Below, piece by piece: positions 1 to 6,392 of a DNA stretch of 8,854 bases. Within the stretch, counting starts at the first letter, position 1, and every line of letters starts with the position of its first letter. Origin of the DNA: CAYPTJ01 sp964413845 (lineage in GTDB: Bacteria; Patescibacteriota; WWE3; 9FT-COMBO-53-11); contig CAYPTJ010000031.1 of the NCBI GenBank assembly GCA_964413845.1, positions 1-8,854 of the forward strand. Direction: 5' to 3'. The notes under the pieces are model-generated. The model did not search any database, was not told the origin of the DNA, and saw only the letters and a list, made by a program, of their open reading frames with translations. The position numbers and the translations under genes were made by a program.

Positions 1-251
1 CGAAATGCGTTTTCAGTGAACAGTTAACAGTTAACAGCAAACAGTTAAGATTCGCTAAAGATGTTTATCAGGCATTAAAAGGTGCTGATTGTTTGGCGTT
101 GGTAACAGAATGGGAAGAGTTTGCCAACCTTGATTGGGAAAAGGTCAAAAAGCTGATGCGAGGCAATTTAATTGCCGATGGCCGAAACCTCTATGAGCTG
201 GAGAAGATGCAGAAGTTAGGGTTTGACTATTTTGGCATGGGGAGGAACTGA
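1..251 (+). CDS. ugd: UDP-glucose 6-dehydrogenase, C-terminal end (partial at 5' side)
   Basis: This is the last ~82 codons of a UDP-glucose/GDP-mannose dehydrogenase family protein. The family oxidises UDP-glucose to UDP-glucuronate with two NAD+ in the cytoplasm, supplying uronic acid for surface polysaccharides. Frame 3 is open from the window edge to TGA at 249-251. The C-terminal UDP-binding domain is recognisable: DVYQALKGADCLALVTEW, then the hallmark ADGRNLYE (Asp-Gly-Arg-Asn), then the usual ending LGFDYFGMGRN. UDP-glucose is the likeliest substrate, but a related nucleotide sugar cannot be excluded from the tail alone. Just before DVYQ, where family members have only a short loop, the protein carries about eight extra residues (EQLTVNSK) encoded by a 7-base tandem repeat. 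The next 60 bases resemble the tip of a second dehydrogenase gene. Confidence 0.88.
   Translation, partial: KCVFSEQLTVNSKQLRFAKDVYQALKGADCLALVTEWEEFANLDWEKVKKLMRGNLIADGRNLYELEKMQKLGFDYFGMGRN
19..46 (+). repeat. 7-base tandem repeat (AACAGTT)n inside the dehydrogenase gene
   Basis: There are four tandem 7-mers: AACAGTT (19-25), AACAGTT (26-32), AACAGCA (33-39) and AACAGTT (40-46). A weaker unit, TTCAGTG, precedes them at 12-18. They are translated in the dehydrogenase frame. A perfect third unit would create TAA at 39-41; the variant bases there give AAA, so the frame stays open. The tract falls in a surface loop of variable length just before the conserved DVYQAL segment. Confidence 0.8.
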
Positions 252-252
252 C

Positions 253-310
253 TATGACAAAACGAGTTTGAGCAATGCGAGGACTGTATTTCGGAATGGG
301 TCGTGTCTGA
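253..310 (+). pseudogene. Remnant 3' tip of a second UDP-glucose dehydrogenase gene
   Basis: Just after the dehydrogenase stop, the DNA reads YDKTSLSNA (frame of 253). After a one-base shift it reads GLYFGMGRV and TGA (281-310). This parallels the C-terminus of the intact gene, Y...LGFDYFGMGRN-stop, over nearly the same length. YFGMGR is identical, but the codons differ (TTC/TTT, GGA/GGC, GGT/GGG, CGT/AGG), so this is not a recent copy of the neighbouring sequence. The TGA overlaps the next gene's ATG as TGATG, the arrangement expected for an original dehydrogenase-yfhO operon. I infer that an older dehydrogenase gene was replaced and only its last codons remain. The similarity is short, so chance is not excluded. 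Confidence 0.5.
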
Positions 311-2988
311 TGCAGCGTGTAAAGCTAATTATGGCGCAGAACGCAAGAGCTCACATTGCGGCTTTTCTTTTCCTCGCGGCGGCATTGGTTATTTATTTCT
401 TTCCAGCAATTAAAGCAGGAGCGTTATCTGCTTTCGATTACAACTATGCTTACCCTCCTTTTGAGACGATTGAGCCCAGAGAAATTGGTAATCCACTACT
501 TTCCGATCAGGCAATAGGAGGAGATGCCCAAAAATATTACATTGGGCGTTCGCTTAGGGAGGGGAGAGTACCTTTTTGGAATCCTTATATCGGTTTAGGA
601 ACTCCATTTTTGGCCGGTGGACAATCAGCAGTTCTTTTTCCTCCAAATCTGCTCTTTGCGGTTTTACCTTTTGGTCCTGCCTCGATTGCCGTTGCAGTAA
701 TCAAGCTCCTTTTGGCTGGGACGGGGATGTACTTTTTGGTTTGGGCACTCCTGAAGAACCATCTGGCAGCACTTTTTGCAGGAGTGGCCTTTACCTTTTG
801 TGGATTTAACATCGTCTGGCTTGGTCATCCTCACACGAATGTTTCTATTTGGTTGCCTTGGCTTCTCCTTTTTACTTGGCAGTTCTTTGAAACAAAAAGG
901 CGCCTCTATCTTTTACCATACGCATTGGTGGTAGCAATCCAGTTTTTTGGAGGTCATATCGAGACTTCTCTTCATATCCTTTCGCTTACCGCTCTTTTGG
1001 CAATTGTTCTAACTTTTGCGAAGAAAGTTTGGTTATCCTTCTTTCTCTTTGTTGCCGCTTCAATTTTGGGATTTCTTCTTGCCGCTCCACAGCTTTTTCC
1101 TTTTATTGAATATCTGCTTAACAGCTGGACTTTAGTATACCGATCAGCACAGGTTCGGACGCGCTATATTCCTCTCCCTTGGCTTGTCCCTTCTATTTTT
1201 CCTAATATCTTTGGCAATCCAACTTGGCATAGTTATTGGGTCCATCAGCCAGGGGCTTTCAATTACAACGAAACAGTAACGGGATTTCCGGGAACGCTTT
1301 CTCTTCTTCTTGCCCCTCTTGCTTTGTTCAGTAAAAAGTGGCGGCGCTGGGGACTGGGGATAATCCTGTTAATTGCGGCAATAATTCTGGGATTATTAGG
1401 GGTTCCTCCGTTCTTTACTTTTCTATCCAAAGTTCCTCCTTTTTCTTGGACGCTGAATAAACGTCTTCTCCTCATCACATCCTTCCTATTGGTTGTTTTG
1501 GCCGCAATGGCGCTTGATTGGCTGGTGGATTTGAGAGCGTCTGACTTCCGACGCCTTTGGGAAAAGGGAAGGAATTGGGTAGGGATACACCGTCGAGCGC
1601 TTTTTCTTGGTGCAACGGCGTTGGCAGTTCTTTTGGCAGTGGTTTTGTTATCTCTTTTCCCTGAGATTCGAGCTCTTGGTATCAAGGTAGCAGGAAAGCT
1701 TACCTTGAACTTTCAGAAAGGACCCAAGCAGGCGTTCTTGGAGTTCGGTTTTGTCTTTGCAGCGTTTATTATCTTAGCTGCTCTCAAACTGAAGAATTTG
1801 ATCGGTTCCAAACTCCTCCTTGTATTTATCGTGATTATTGCTTTACTCAATGGTTTTCTTTACTCCTGGAATTATAATCCACCGTTTGCCGGGGAACTTT
1901 TCGCTACCACACCGGAGATTGAGTATGTCCAGCAAAATGCTGGTTATGATCGAGCGTTAATTTTTGGGCGTGGTTCGTTAGCAACCATCTACGAGATCTA
2001 CGATCCTCACAACAGTGATTCCTTGGTTTACTATCCTGTGTACCAGTTTATGGATTTAGCTGAAGCAAAAAATCGCCTTCGTGAGCTGGAGGTTACATTC
2101 GAAAACAAGCGCTTCCTCGATTTTTTGAACGTGCGTTACTTCGCCTTCCAAAAGGAGAAGGAAGAGGATCTTCACTTTGCCTTTGAGAAGGGGAAGGAAG
2201 TGGATCTCCCCGGATTGGAAAAAGCTTTTGAGGGGAGTTCTGTAGATATTTACCGGAATAACAACGCTCTTGCCCGTACCTTTACGGTTGAGAAGGTGAT
2301 TAAAGTGGGTTCCGCAAATGAAGCGTTAAAACTTTTAGGATCAGAAAACTCCGATCTAAAGAATACAGTTACGGTTGAGGGAGCCGATGATATAGAGTTT
2401 GAAGGACTCTCGCAAGGAAGAGTTTCTATTCAGTCCCTTGAACCGGAGAGGGTCTCTCTCGAGGCGAGTTGCCCTGGCGCGTGTTTTGTGGTGATGACTG
2501 ATACAAATTATCCCGGTTGGAAAGCAAAGGTTGACGGGGAAGAAACAAAGATATACAAAACTGATGTGGCTTTCAGAGGAGTCTATATCCCTGAGGAGGG
2601 CACTCATACGGTGGAGTTTGATTTTGTGCCTTATAGCTTTTGGATTGGAGCAGTTACTTCCGTTTTAGCGCTAATGGCGCTTTTAGGTTTGGCTTTTGCT
2701 CGATTAAAGTTTAGCTCCGATTGCGGCGGAAACCAGGTCTCCCGTGATTATAAGAAGCCGAAAGGAAAGGGCGCTCACGATTGCAAGGGGTGCTGGTATA
2801 ACTGTGCCCAAAAGGAGGATCAAACTTGCTTCTCTCACCCCAGCACCATTGGGAGCGATGGGGGTCAAAAAACCAATTACCCAGGAGATGGCGTAAATTC
2901 CTACAATAGCTGGGAGAAGGGAGAGATCGATTACGGAGAAAGAGCAAATGAGGAGGAAGAAAGAGAAGCCGATTATTATCCAGCTTAA
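310..2988 (+). CDS. YfhO-family polytopic membrane protein (putative GT-C-type glycosyltransferase)
   Basis: This is a large multi-spanning protein of the YfhO family. Bacillus and Listeria members act with a CsbB/GtrB-like glycosyltransferase in sugar transfer to lipoteichoic acid outside the membrane. From ATG 310, helix 1 lies at ~residues 14-34. The family loop follows (LLSDQ near 63-67, then VPFWNPYIGLGTPFLAGGQSA near 87-107). Many hydrophobic helices come next, then an extracytoplasmic domain ending in the typical DTNYPGWKAKVDGEE...FRGVYIP (~730 on) and a last helix at ~776-798. A TTG at 223 gives a longer frame, but it lies inside the dehydrogenase gene. ATG 310 forms TGATG with the dehydrogenase remnant and leaves a normal N-terminus; ATG 331 is also possible. 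Residues after ~798 (from about 2704) are hydrophilic, low in complexity and antisense to a conserved membrane gene. The true end is probably near 2707, with a frameshift or lost stop. The sugar and acceptor are unknown. Confidence 0.82.
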   Translation: MQRVKLIMAQNARAHIAAFLFLAAALVIYFFPAIKAGALSAFDYNYAYPPFETIEPREIGNPLLSDQAIGGDAQKYYIGRSLREGRVPFWNPYIGLGTPFLAGGQSAVLFPPNLLFAVLPFGPASIAVAVIKLLLAGTGMYFLVWALLKNHLAALFAGVAFTFCGFNIVWLGHPHTNVSIWLPWLLLFTWQFFETKRRLYLLPYALVVAIQFFGGHIETSLHILSLTALLAIVLTFAKKVWLSFFLFVAASILGFLLAAPQLFPFIEYLLNSWTLVYRSAQVRTRYIPLPWLVPSIFPNIFGNPTWHSYWVHQPGAFNYNETVTGFPGTLSLLLAPLALFSKKWRRWGLGIILLIAAIILGLLGVPPFFTFLSKVPPFSWTLNKRLLLITSFLLVVLAAMALDWLVDLRASDFRRLWEKGRNWVGIHRRALFLGATALAVLLAVVLLSLFPEIRALGIKVAGKLTLNFQKGPKQAFLEFGFVFAAFIILAALKLKNLIGSKLLLVFIVIIALLNGFLYSWNYNPPFAGELFATTPEIEYVQQNAGYDRALIFGRGSLATIYEIYDPHNSDSLVYYPVYQFMDLAEAKNRLRELEVTFENKRFLDFLNVRYFAFQKEKEEDLHFAFEKGKEVDLPGLEKAFEGSSVDIYRNNNALARTFTVEKVIKVGSANEALKLLGSENSDLKNTVTVEGADDIEFEGLSQGRVSIQSLEPERVSLEASCPGACFVVMTDTNYPGWKAKVDGEETKIYKTDVAFRGVYIPEEGTHTVEFDFVPYSFWIGAVTSVLALMALLGLAFARLKFSSDCGGNQVSRDYKKPKGKGAHDCKGCWYNCAQKEDQTCFSHPSTIGSDGGQKTNYPGDGVNSYNSWEKGEIDYGERANEEEEREADYYPA

Positions 2989-3597
2989 AAAGAACCAAAA
3001 GGTGGTTTTAAGAATTTGTGGGTAAGAAAAGGAGAGTTTTAGTTGTTCCTTTCCCAATTTTGAAAGAATAAAATTCATTGTTTTCTTCAAAAGAGGAGGG
3101 TAGAGGATAACAAGCCCAAAAGGGATAAGGATGAGACTCCATGACAGAAACTTGAGGTTTGGGTAGTTTGAAAAAGACAGAAGCGATAAAAGGAAAACCG
3201 CCACACCCGCAAAAACGGTAAGAACGATGTTTAAAAGGACACTTAAGAAAACACGCTTCTCTTCTAACCCGTACTCTTTCTTGGCTAAGGCAAATCTTCC
3301 CACATGATCCCAAATTCCTCCTGGCAGATAACGGGCGAGAGCAGAAAGAACCGTAATCTTATAACCTGCTTTTAGAGGGAGTTTCTCTCCAGTAAGAAGA
3401 ACTAATTTTTGCCAGCTGAGAGAGAGAAGAAAAGAGTAACCCAAGAGGAGAAGGAAGGCAGAAGTGAGAGAGGGGAGGTTTAGTGTCCATTGGTACTTTG
3501 TGATCTCCTGCCAGTTCTCGTAGATTACTCTCCCGATTAGAAGACCTATCAGGACAAGAAACGCTATCTGGAAAAATTTTAGGAGCCGCTTATTCAT
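2704..3597 (-). CDS. Flippase-like UPF0104 membrane protein (YbhN/AglD-C type, LPG synthase TM domain)
   Basis: A 297-residue integral membrane protein of the lysylphosphatidylglycerol synthase transmembrane family. Hydrophobic helices are seen at about 8-25, 45-62, 117-140, 150-170, 198-222, 227-247 and 256-292. Family hallmarks are ARYLPGGIWDHVGRFALAKK (88-107) and ISWVIGFLTPIAPNGAGVRE (237-256). The soluble LPG synthase catalytic domain is absent, so lipid lysinylation is unlikely. Stand-alone members sit with polyprenyl-phosphate glycosyltransferases and are usually called flippase-like; in archaeal AglD the same domain is fused to a GT2 domain. The start overlaps the methyltransferase stop by 8 bases (3590-3597), implying translational coupling as the last gene of a four-gene operon. 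Its TAA lies at 2706-2704, antisense to the yfhO frame. The conserved C-terminal region (237-292) covers this overlap and marks this strand as the truly coding one. Confidence 0.85.
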   Translation of the reverse strand: MNKRLLKFFQIAFLVLIGLLIGRVIYENWQEITKYQWTLNLPSLTSAFLLLLGYSFLLSLSWQKLVLLTGEKLPLKAGYKITVLSALARYLPGGIWDHVGRFALAKKEYGLEEKRVFLSVLLNIVLTVFAGVAVFLLSLLSFSNYPNLKFLSWSLILIPFGLVILYPPLLKKTMNFILSKLGKEQLKLSFSYPQILKTTFWFFLSWIIIGFSFFLLICSFSVIDLSLLPAIVGIYAISWVIGFLTPIAPNGAGVREASLILLLGTVIPAPLAIVSALSFRLLIITGDLVSAAIGAKL

Positions 3598-4348
3598 TCC
3601 TTTTTGCTAAACAGAGATATCCTTCCGCCAAATCGTAATTGTTGAATAGGTTACTAAACTTAATGAATGGGAAAAGGGTATTTCGATTAAGGATAGGGAA
3701 TTGCTCTAAGAGAGAAATCCTGAAGGGGTTAAGACCGCTTTTCTTTGTGCGAGCTTGCTTACTCTCTTTGATTGTGCTTTCGAGTTTCCGATTGGCCATA
3801 AATTCTCTGAAGAGTTTGAGTATATTAAGAAATGGGAAGCCATAAGAATATATCTTAAGTATCTTGAATCCGGATTGTTCAAGCGCGTGTTCTAGCTCTT
3901 CCTTATCGTATCTTCTAAAATGACCGGCAAGTTCGTCGTCGGCTCCCCAGAAGGTCCCCTTTGCTGGTACGGATATTAGGAAGAATCCACCTGGCTTTAG
4001 GAATGAATTGACTTTAGAGAGCGCGGCTTTGTCGTCTTCGATGTGCTCGAGAACCTCAAGCATGACCACCAGGCCGTATCGCGAAGTTGTTTTGAGCGCA
4101 AGGGGGTCGGTGTTGTACACATTGAGCTTCTTATCAACCCTCCTTTCTCTGATCAAATCTTTGGCCCTCTTCACGGATTCTTCAGAAATATCAAAAATAT
4201 CGCCCGTCAGACCTATCTTGGCAATTCTGGAAGATAGTTCTCCATCGGCACAGCCGATTTCCAAGAACTTGGAATCTTTAGGAACATAATCCCTAATTAA
4301 TTGCAAGGCAAGTTCACTCCTGAAGATGTATCTAGGATACTTAACCAT
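3590..4348 (-). CDS. Class I SAM-dependent methyltransferase
   Basis: A 252-residue protein with a Rossmann-type methyltransferase fold. Motif I is KFLEIGCADGELSSRI (residues 27-42), the acidic end of strand 2 is near DIFDIS (50-55), and the post-motif segment is VVMLEVLEHIEDDKAAL (94-110) followed by LKPGGFFLISVP (117-128). HFRRYDKEEL (143-152) matches the Methyltransf_11/23-type proteins common in glycan clusters. It probably methylates a sugar, lipid-linked glycan or small metabolite in the cytoplasm; the substrate cannot be told from sequence. The last third (from ~175) is variable, rich in basic and aromatic residues and may hold the acceptor site or a membrane contact. The start overlaps the upstream glycosyltransferase stop by 8 bases and the stop overlaps the downstream UPF0104 gene by 8 bases. 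A purine run (GAAGAG) lies just before the ATG. Confidence 0.85.
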   Translation of the reverse strand: MVKYPRYIFRSELALQLIRDYVPKDSKFLEIGCADGELSSRIAKIGLTGDIFDISEESVKRAKDLIRERRVDKKLNVYNTDPLALKTTSRYGLVVMLEVLEHIEDDKAALSKVNSFLKPGGFFLISVPAKGTFWGADDELAGHFRRYDKEELEHALEQSGFKILKIYSYGFPFLNILKLFREFMANRKLESTIKESKQARTKKSGLNPFRISLLEQFPILNRNTLFPFIKFSNLFNNYDLAEGYLCLAKRNE

Positions 4349-5402
4349 CGCTCTTCAGCTTTATAAACGAGTTAAGGGTTTTACTTAATGCCTCTAGGGA
4401 GCAGTGCCTAATGAACTTTCTGTACCCATTTTTGGCGATTTTGTCTCTTAGGACCTTGTTTTGTTTTAAAAGAAGTATCGCATCGGCTAAGCTTCGGGGA
4501 TTGGCAGTTTGGCAAAGGAGGCAACCTTTCTTATCTTCTAACAACTCGCGGATTGCTGGGGTATCGGTCGTAATTACCGGTTTTTGAGAAGCTAAAGCAT
4601 CAAACACCTTATTGGGAATGACTCGTTGGGCCTTTTCAGTGTCTCCAAATACCCCGAGACAAACATCGGCCGAGGCCATAAAATCTGAAAGGGTTTTAAT
4701 AGGCTGCCTACCCAAAAAAATTACGTTTTTAAGATTTAGACTTTGGGCCAAATTATAATTTTTTTGATAAGTCTGCCCTCTCCCCACTATTTTAAACAAC
4801 AGATCTTTTTCGTCTTCCAAGAGCTTAGCGGCTCTAATTATATATTCGACGCCATGCAACGGTATAAAGGTTCCGTAGAAAAAGACGATGAACTTATCTT
4901 TAACCTTTCTCTCTTCTCTGGGGTAGAAAAGATCTGTTTGCGAGCCTACCCAGACTCGGCAGAACTTCTTCTTGGGTATTGAGAAATTTTTTGCGAAGTA
5001 ATTGATGTTTTGATTTGTGTCGGTGATAATTTTTCCTGCCCATTCGCAAGATTTTTTATCAAGAAAGTAGGTGATTCTTCCAGCAATTGAGTAGGGGGTG
5101 AATGTTTTTCTGTCAAAGCAGAGGGTGTCGTAAAGCGAGATAAAAGCATCAAAGATGATTGGTTTTCTGGCAAGCAATTTTGCCAGAGGCAAAAGAGGTT
5201 GGCCCAAAAAGCCTACAAGCAGATAGTCGTAGTCATTTTTGGCAAAGATAAACTTGAGCCAAACCTCAGGAATTCTTAAAAAATATGAGTTTTTGCTGGA
5301 GGAGATTACCTGAACTTCGAATTTTCTCTTTAGGGCGGAGATGAGGATAGCGTTTCGCGAATAAGAGGGTTTGGCGCTGCAGATAAAAAGGACCTTTTTC
5401 AT
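4341..5402 (-). CDS. Glycosyltransferase, GT4-like (GT-B fold)
   Basis: A 353-residue cytoplasmic glycosyltransferase of GT-B architecture. The N-terminal Rossmann domain starts MKKVLFICSAKPSYSRNA. The C-terminal glycosyl_trans_1 domain starts near FIVFFYGTFIPLHGVEYIIRAA (171-192), with FKIVGRGQ (203-210), NVIFLGRQP (226-234), ADVCLGVF (245-252) and the nucleotide-sugar region IPNKVFDALASQKPVIT (262-278). Family members move a sugar from a nucleotide donor to a growing glycan with retention of configuration. The usual second Glu of the E-x7-E motif is Asp268 (VFDALA rather than VFEALA), and the residue eight positions before it is Arg260. This resembles the IPNKVFEALA subgroup, where the first Glu is not strictly kept, so activity is still likely. 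The start overlaps the upstream GT2 stop as ATGA and the end overlaps the methyltransferase start by 8 bases. Donor and acceptor are unknown. Confidence 0.86.
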   Translation of the reverse strand: MKKVLFICSAKPSYSRNAILISALKRKFEVQVISSSKNSYFLRIPEVWLKFIFAKNDYDYLLVGFLGQPLLPLAKLLARKPIIFDAFISLYDTLCFDRKTFTPYSIAGRITYFLDKKSCEWAGKIITDTNQNINYFAKNFSIPKKKFCRVWVGSQTDLFYPREERKVKDKFIVFFYGTFIPLHGVEYIIRAAKLLEDEKDLLFKIVGRGQTYQKNYNLAQSLNLKNVIFLGRQPIKTLSDFMASADVCLGVFGDTEKAQRVIPNKVFDALASQKPVITTDTPAIRELLEDKKGCLLCQTANPRSLADAILLLKQNKVLRDKIAKNGYRKFIRHCSLEALSKTLNSFIKLKSDG

Positions 5403-6355
5403 TTTTCGCCATCTTTCGTTTTAGATAATATTTCTTCAACCATTTTTCTGTTAATTCCAATCAGATCGGCCAAAACCCCCATTACTGTGGTCATAAAGCC
5501 AATGCTGATCACAATTGAGGAGACGATTAAAGATTGGATATGTCCCGCTCCGTTTCCGGTGAAGAAAAAGTAAAGAAACCGCAAAACACCGATAAAGCCA
5601 ATTCCCATCAGAAGCGATCCTAGCGCTACTAAATATTTAAAGGCTTTATACATCAGGATGGTGCGGATGATTGTTGTCAACGAGCGCTTAATATGACCGA
5701 AGACACCGGAGATCAGCCGGGATTGGCCGTGCTCCCGCTTTCTGAAGGTGACCGGTACTTCAACAATCGCTAGATCTCTATTAACTGCTTGGATGATCGT
5801 TTCGTGGGTATAGGTATGGGTGGAAAGGAGATTAAAATTTTGGGCAGCTTCTCGGGTAAAAGCACGAAAGCCGCTTGAGGCATCGCGGATGTTGGCTCCG
5901 GTTAAAAACCGGATGACCCAACTTCCGAAGATATTCCCATACTTCTTGGAGAAGGGCATGTGGTCAAGCTTTTCCACCTGTCGATCACCGATGACCATAT
6001 CCGCTTTCCCTTCAAGAATGGGTTTTATAAGTTTGGGGATCTCTCTTTGGTCGTATTGATTGTCGGCGTCAGTATTGACGATAATGTCAGCTCCAAGAGA
6101 TAGTGCCCCATCGAGGGCTCGTTTGAATGTTTTTGCCAATCCTAAATTCTTCTTGTTAGAGACGATGTGTTCTGCCCCGGCTTTTCTTGCTTCTTTGACA
6201 GTATTGTCAGTCGAGCCATCACTGGCAACCAGAATCTCGACCTTATCAATTTCCTTGATCTTCCTGGGGATAGAGCGGATAACTTTCCCGATGCTTTTCT
6301 CTTCGTTGTAAGCAGGGATGGTAACAATCAGCCTCACATTGGAGGATTTTAACAC
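5399..6355 (-). CDS. Family 2 glycosyltransferase, polyprenyl-phosphate type (DPM1/GtrB/CsbB-like) with two C-terminal membrane helices
   Basis: A 318-residue GT-A glycosyltransferase anchored in the membrane. Visible motifs are IVTIPAYNEEKSIG (10-23), ASDGSTDNT (44-52), the DxD metal-binding triad in NTDADNQYD (94-102), GDR (123-125), RDASSGFRAF (157-166) and KREHGQSRL (206-214), the family's R-x-x-G-x-S segment. Two hydrophobic helices at ~241-265 and ~273-299 follow. This layout is typical of enzymes that load a sugar on undecaprenyl or dolichyl phosphate on the inner face of the membrane. It is first in the four-gene minus-strand operon and shares ATGA with the GT4 gene. The start is uncertain: GTG at 6355 and GTG at 6337 (giving MRLIVTIPAYNEE, closer to the family start) both lack a clear Shine-Dalgarno sequence. 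Together with UPF0104 and YfhO it could form a three-component glycosylation route. Confidence 0.9.
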   Translation of the reverse strand: MLKSSNVRLIVTIPAYNEEKSIGKVIRSIPRKIKEIDKVEILVASDGSTDNTVKEARKAGAEHIVSNKKNLGLAKTFKRALDGALSLGADIIVNTDADNQYDQREIPKLIKPILEGKADMVIGDRQVEKLDHMPFSKKYGNIFGSWVIRFLTGANIRDASSGFRAFTREAAQNFNLLSTHTYTHETIIQAVNRDLAIVEVPVTFRKREHGQSRLISGVFGHIKRSLTTIIRTILMYKAFKYLVALGSLLMGIGFIGVLRFLYFFFTGNGAGHIQSLIVSSIVISIGFMTTVMGVLADLIGINRKMVEEILSKTKDGEK

Positions 6356-6392
6356 AGGAGCTTGTTCTTTGGTAATATTAGAGGGAATATTT
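6356..6392. promoter_or_regulatory. Divergent intergenic region with palindromic TAATATTA
   Basis: These 37 bases separate the start of the minus-strand glycosyl operon from the plus-strand exporter genes, so they should hold promoters for both. The perfect palindrome TAATATTA at 6373-6380 contains a TAATAT -10-like hexamer on each strand. No good TTGACA-like -35 box is seen at the right distance on either strand, so the assignment is tentative. Confidence 0.3.
6381..6385 (+). promoter_or_regulatory. Ribosome binding site of the ABC permease gene
   Basis: GAGGG lies seven bases before ATG 6393. It selects this ATG over the in-frame upstream codon at 6318, which would lie antisense inside the divergent glycosyltransferase gene. 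Confidence 0.7.

Noticed and set aside
223..309. TTG-initiated N-terminal extension of YfhO
   Set aside because: It lies inside the dehydrogenase 3' end and its remnant, has no ribosome binding site, and adds residues absent from the family. The ATG at 310 with a TGATG overlap fits better.
1263..1685. 140-codon minus-strand open frame inside yfhO
   Set aside because: Its sequence is Arg/Lys-rich with no family features, as expected for the antisense of a membrane gene; the plus strand encodes conserved YfhO sequence.
2356..2607. Minus-strand open frame over the YfhO C-terminal domain
   Set aside because: The opposite strand encodes the conserved DTNYPGWKAKVDG region; the minus reading shows no recognisable motif.
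2660..2730. Bidirectional terminator between the convergent yfhO and UPF0104 genes
   Set aside because: No GC-rich hairpin followed by a T-run is visible on either strand at the convergent junction.
6318..6392. 25-residue N-terminal extension of the ABC permease
   Set aside because: It is antisense to the start of the GT2 gene; GAGGG seven bases before ATG 6393 and the family-typical N-terminus support the shorter form.
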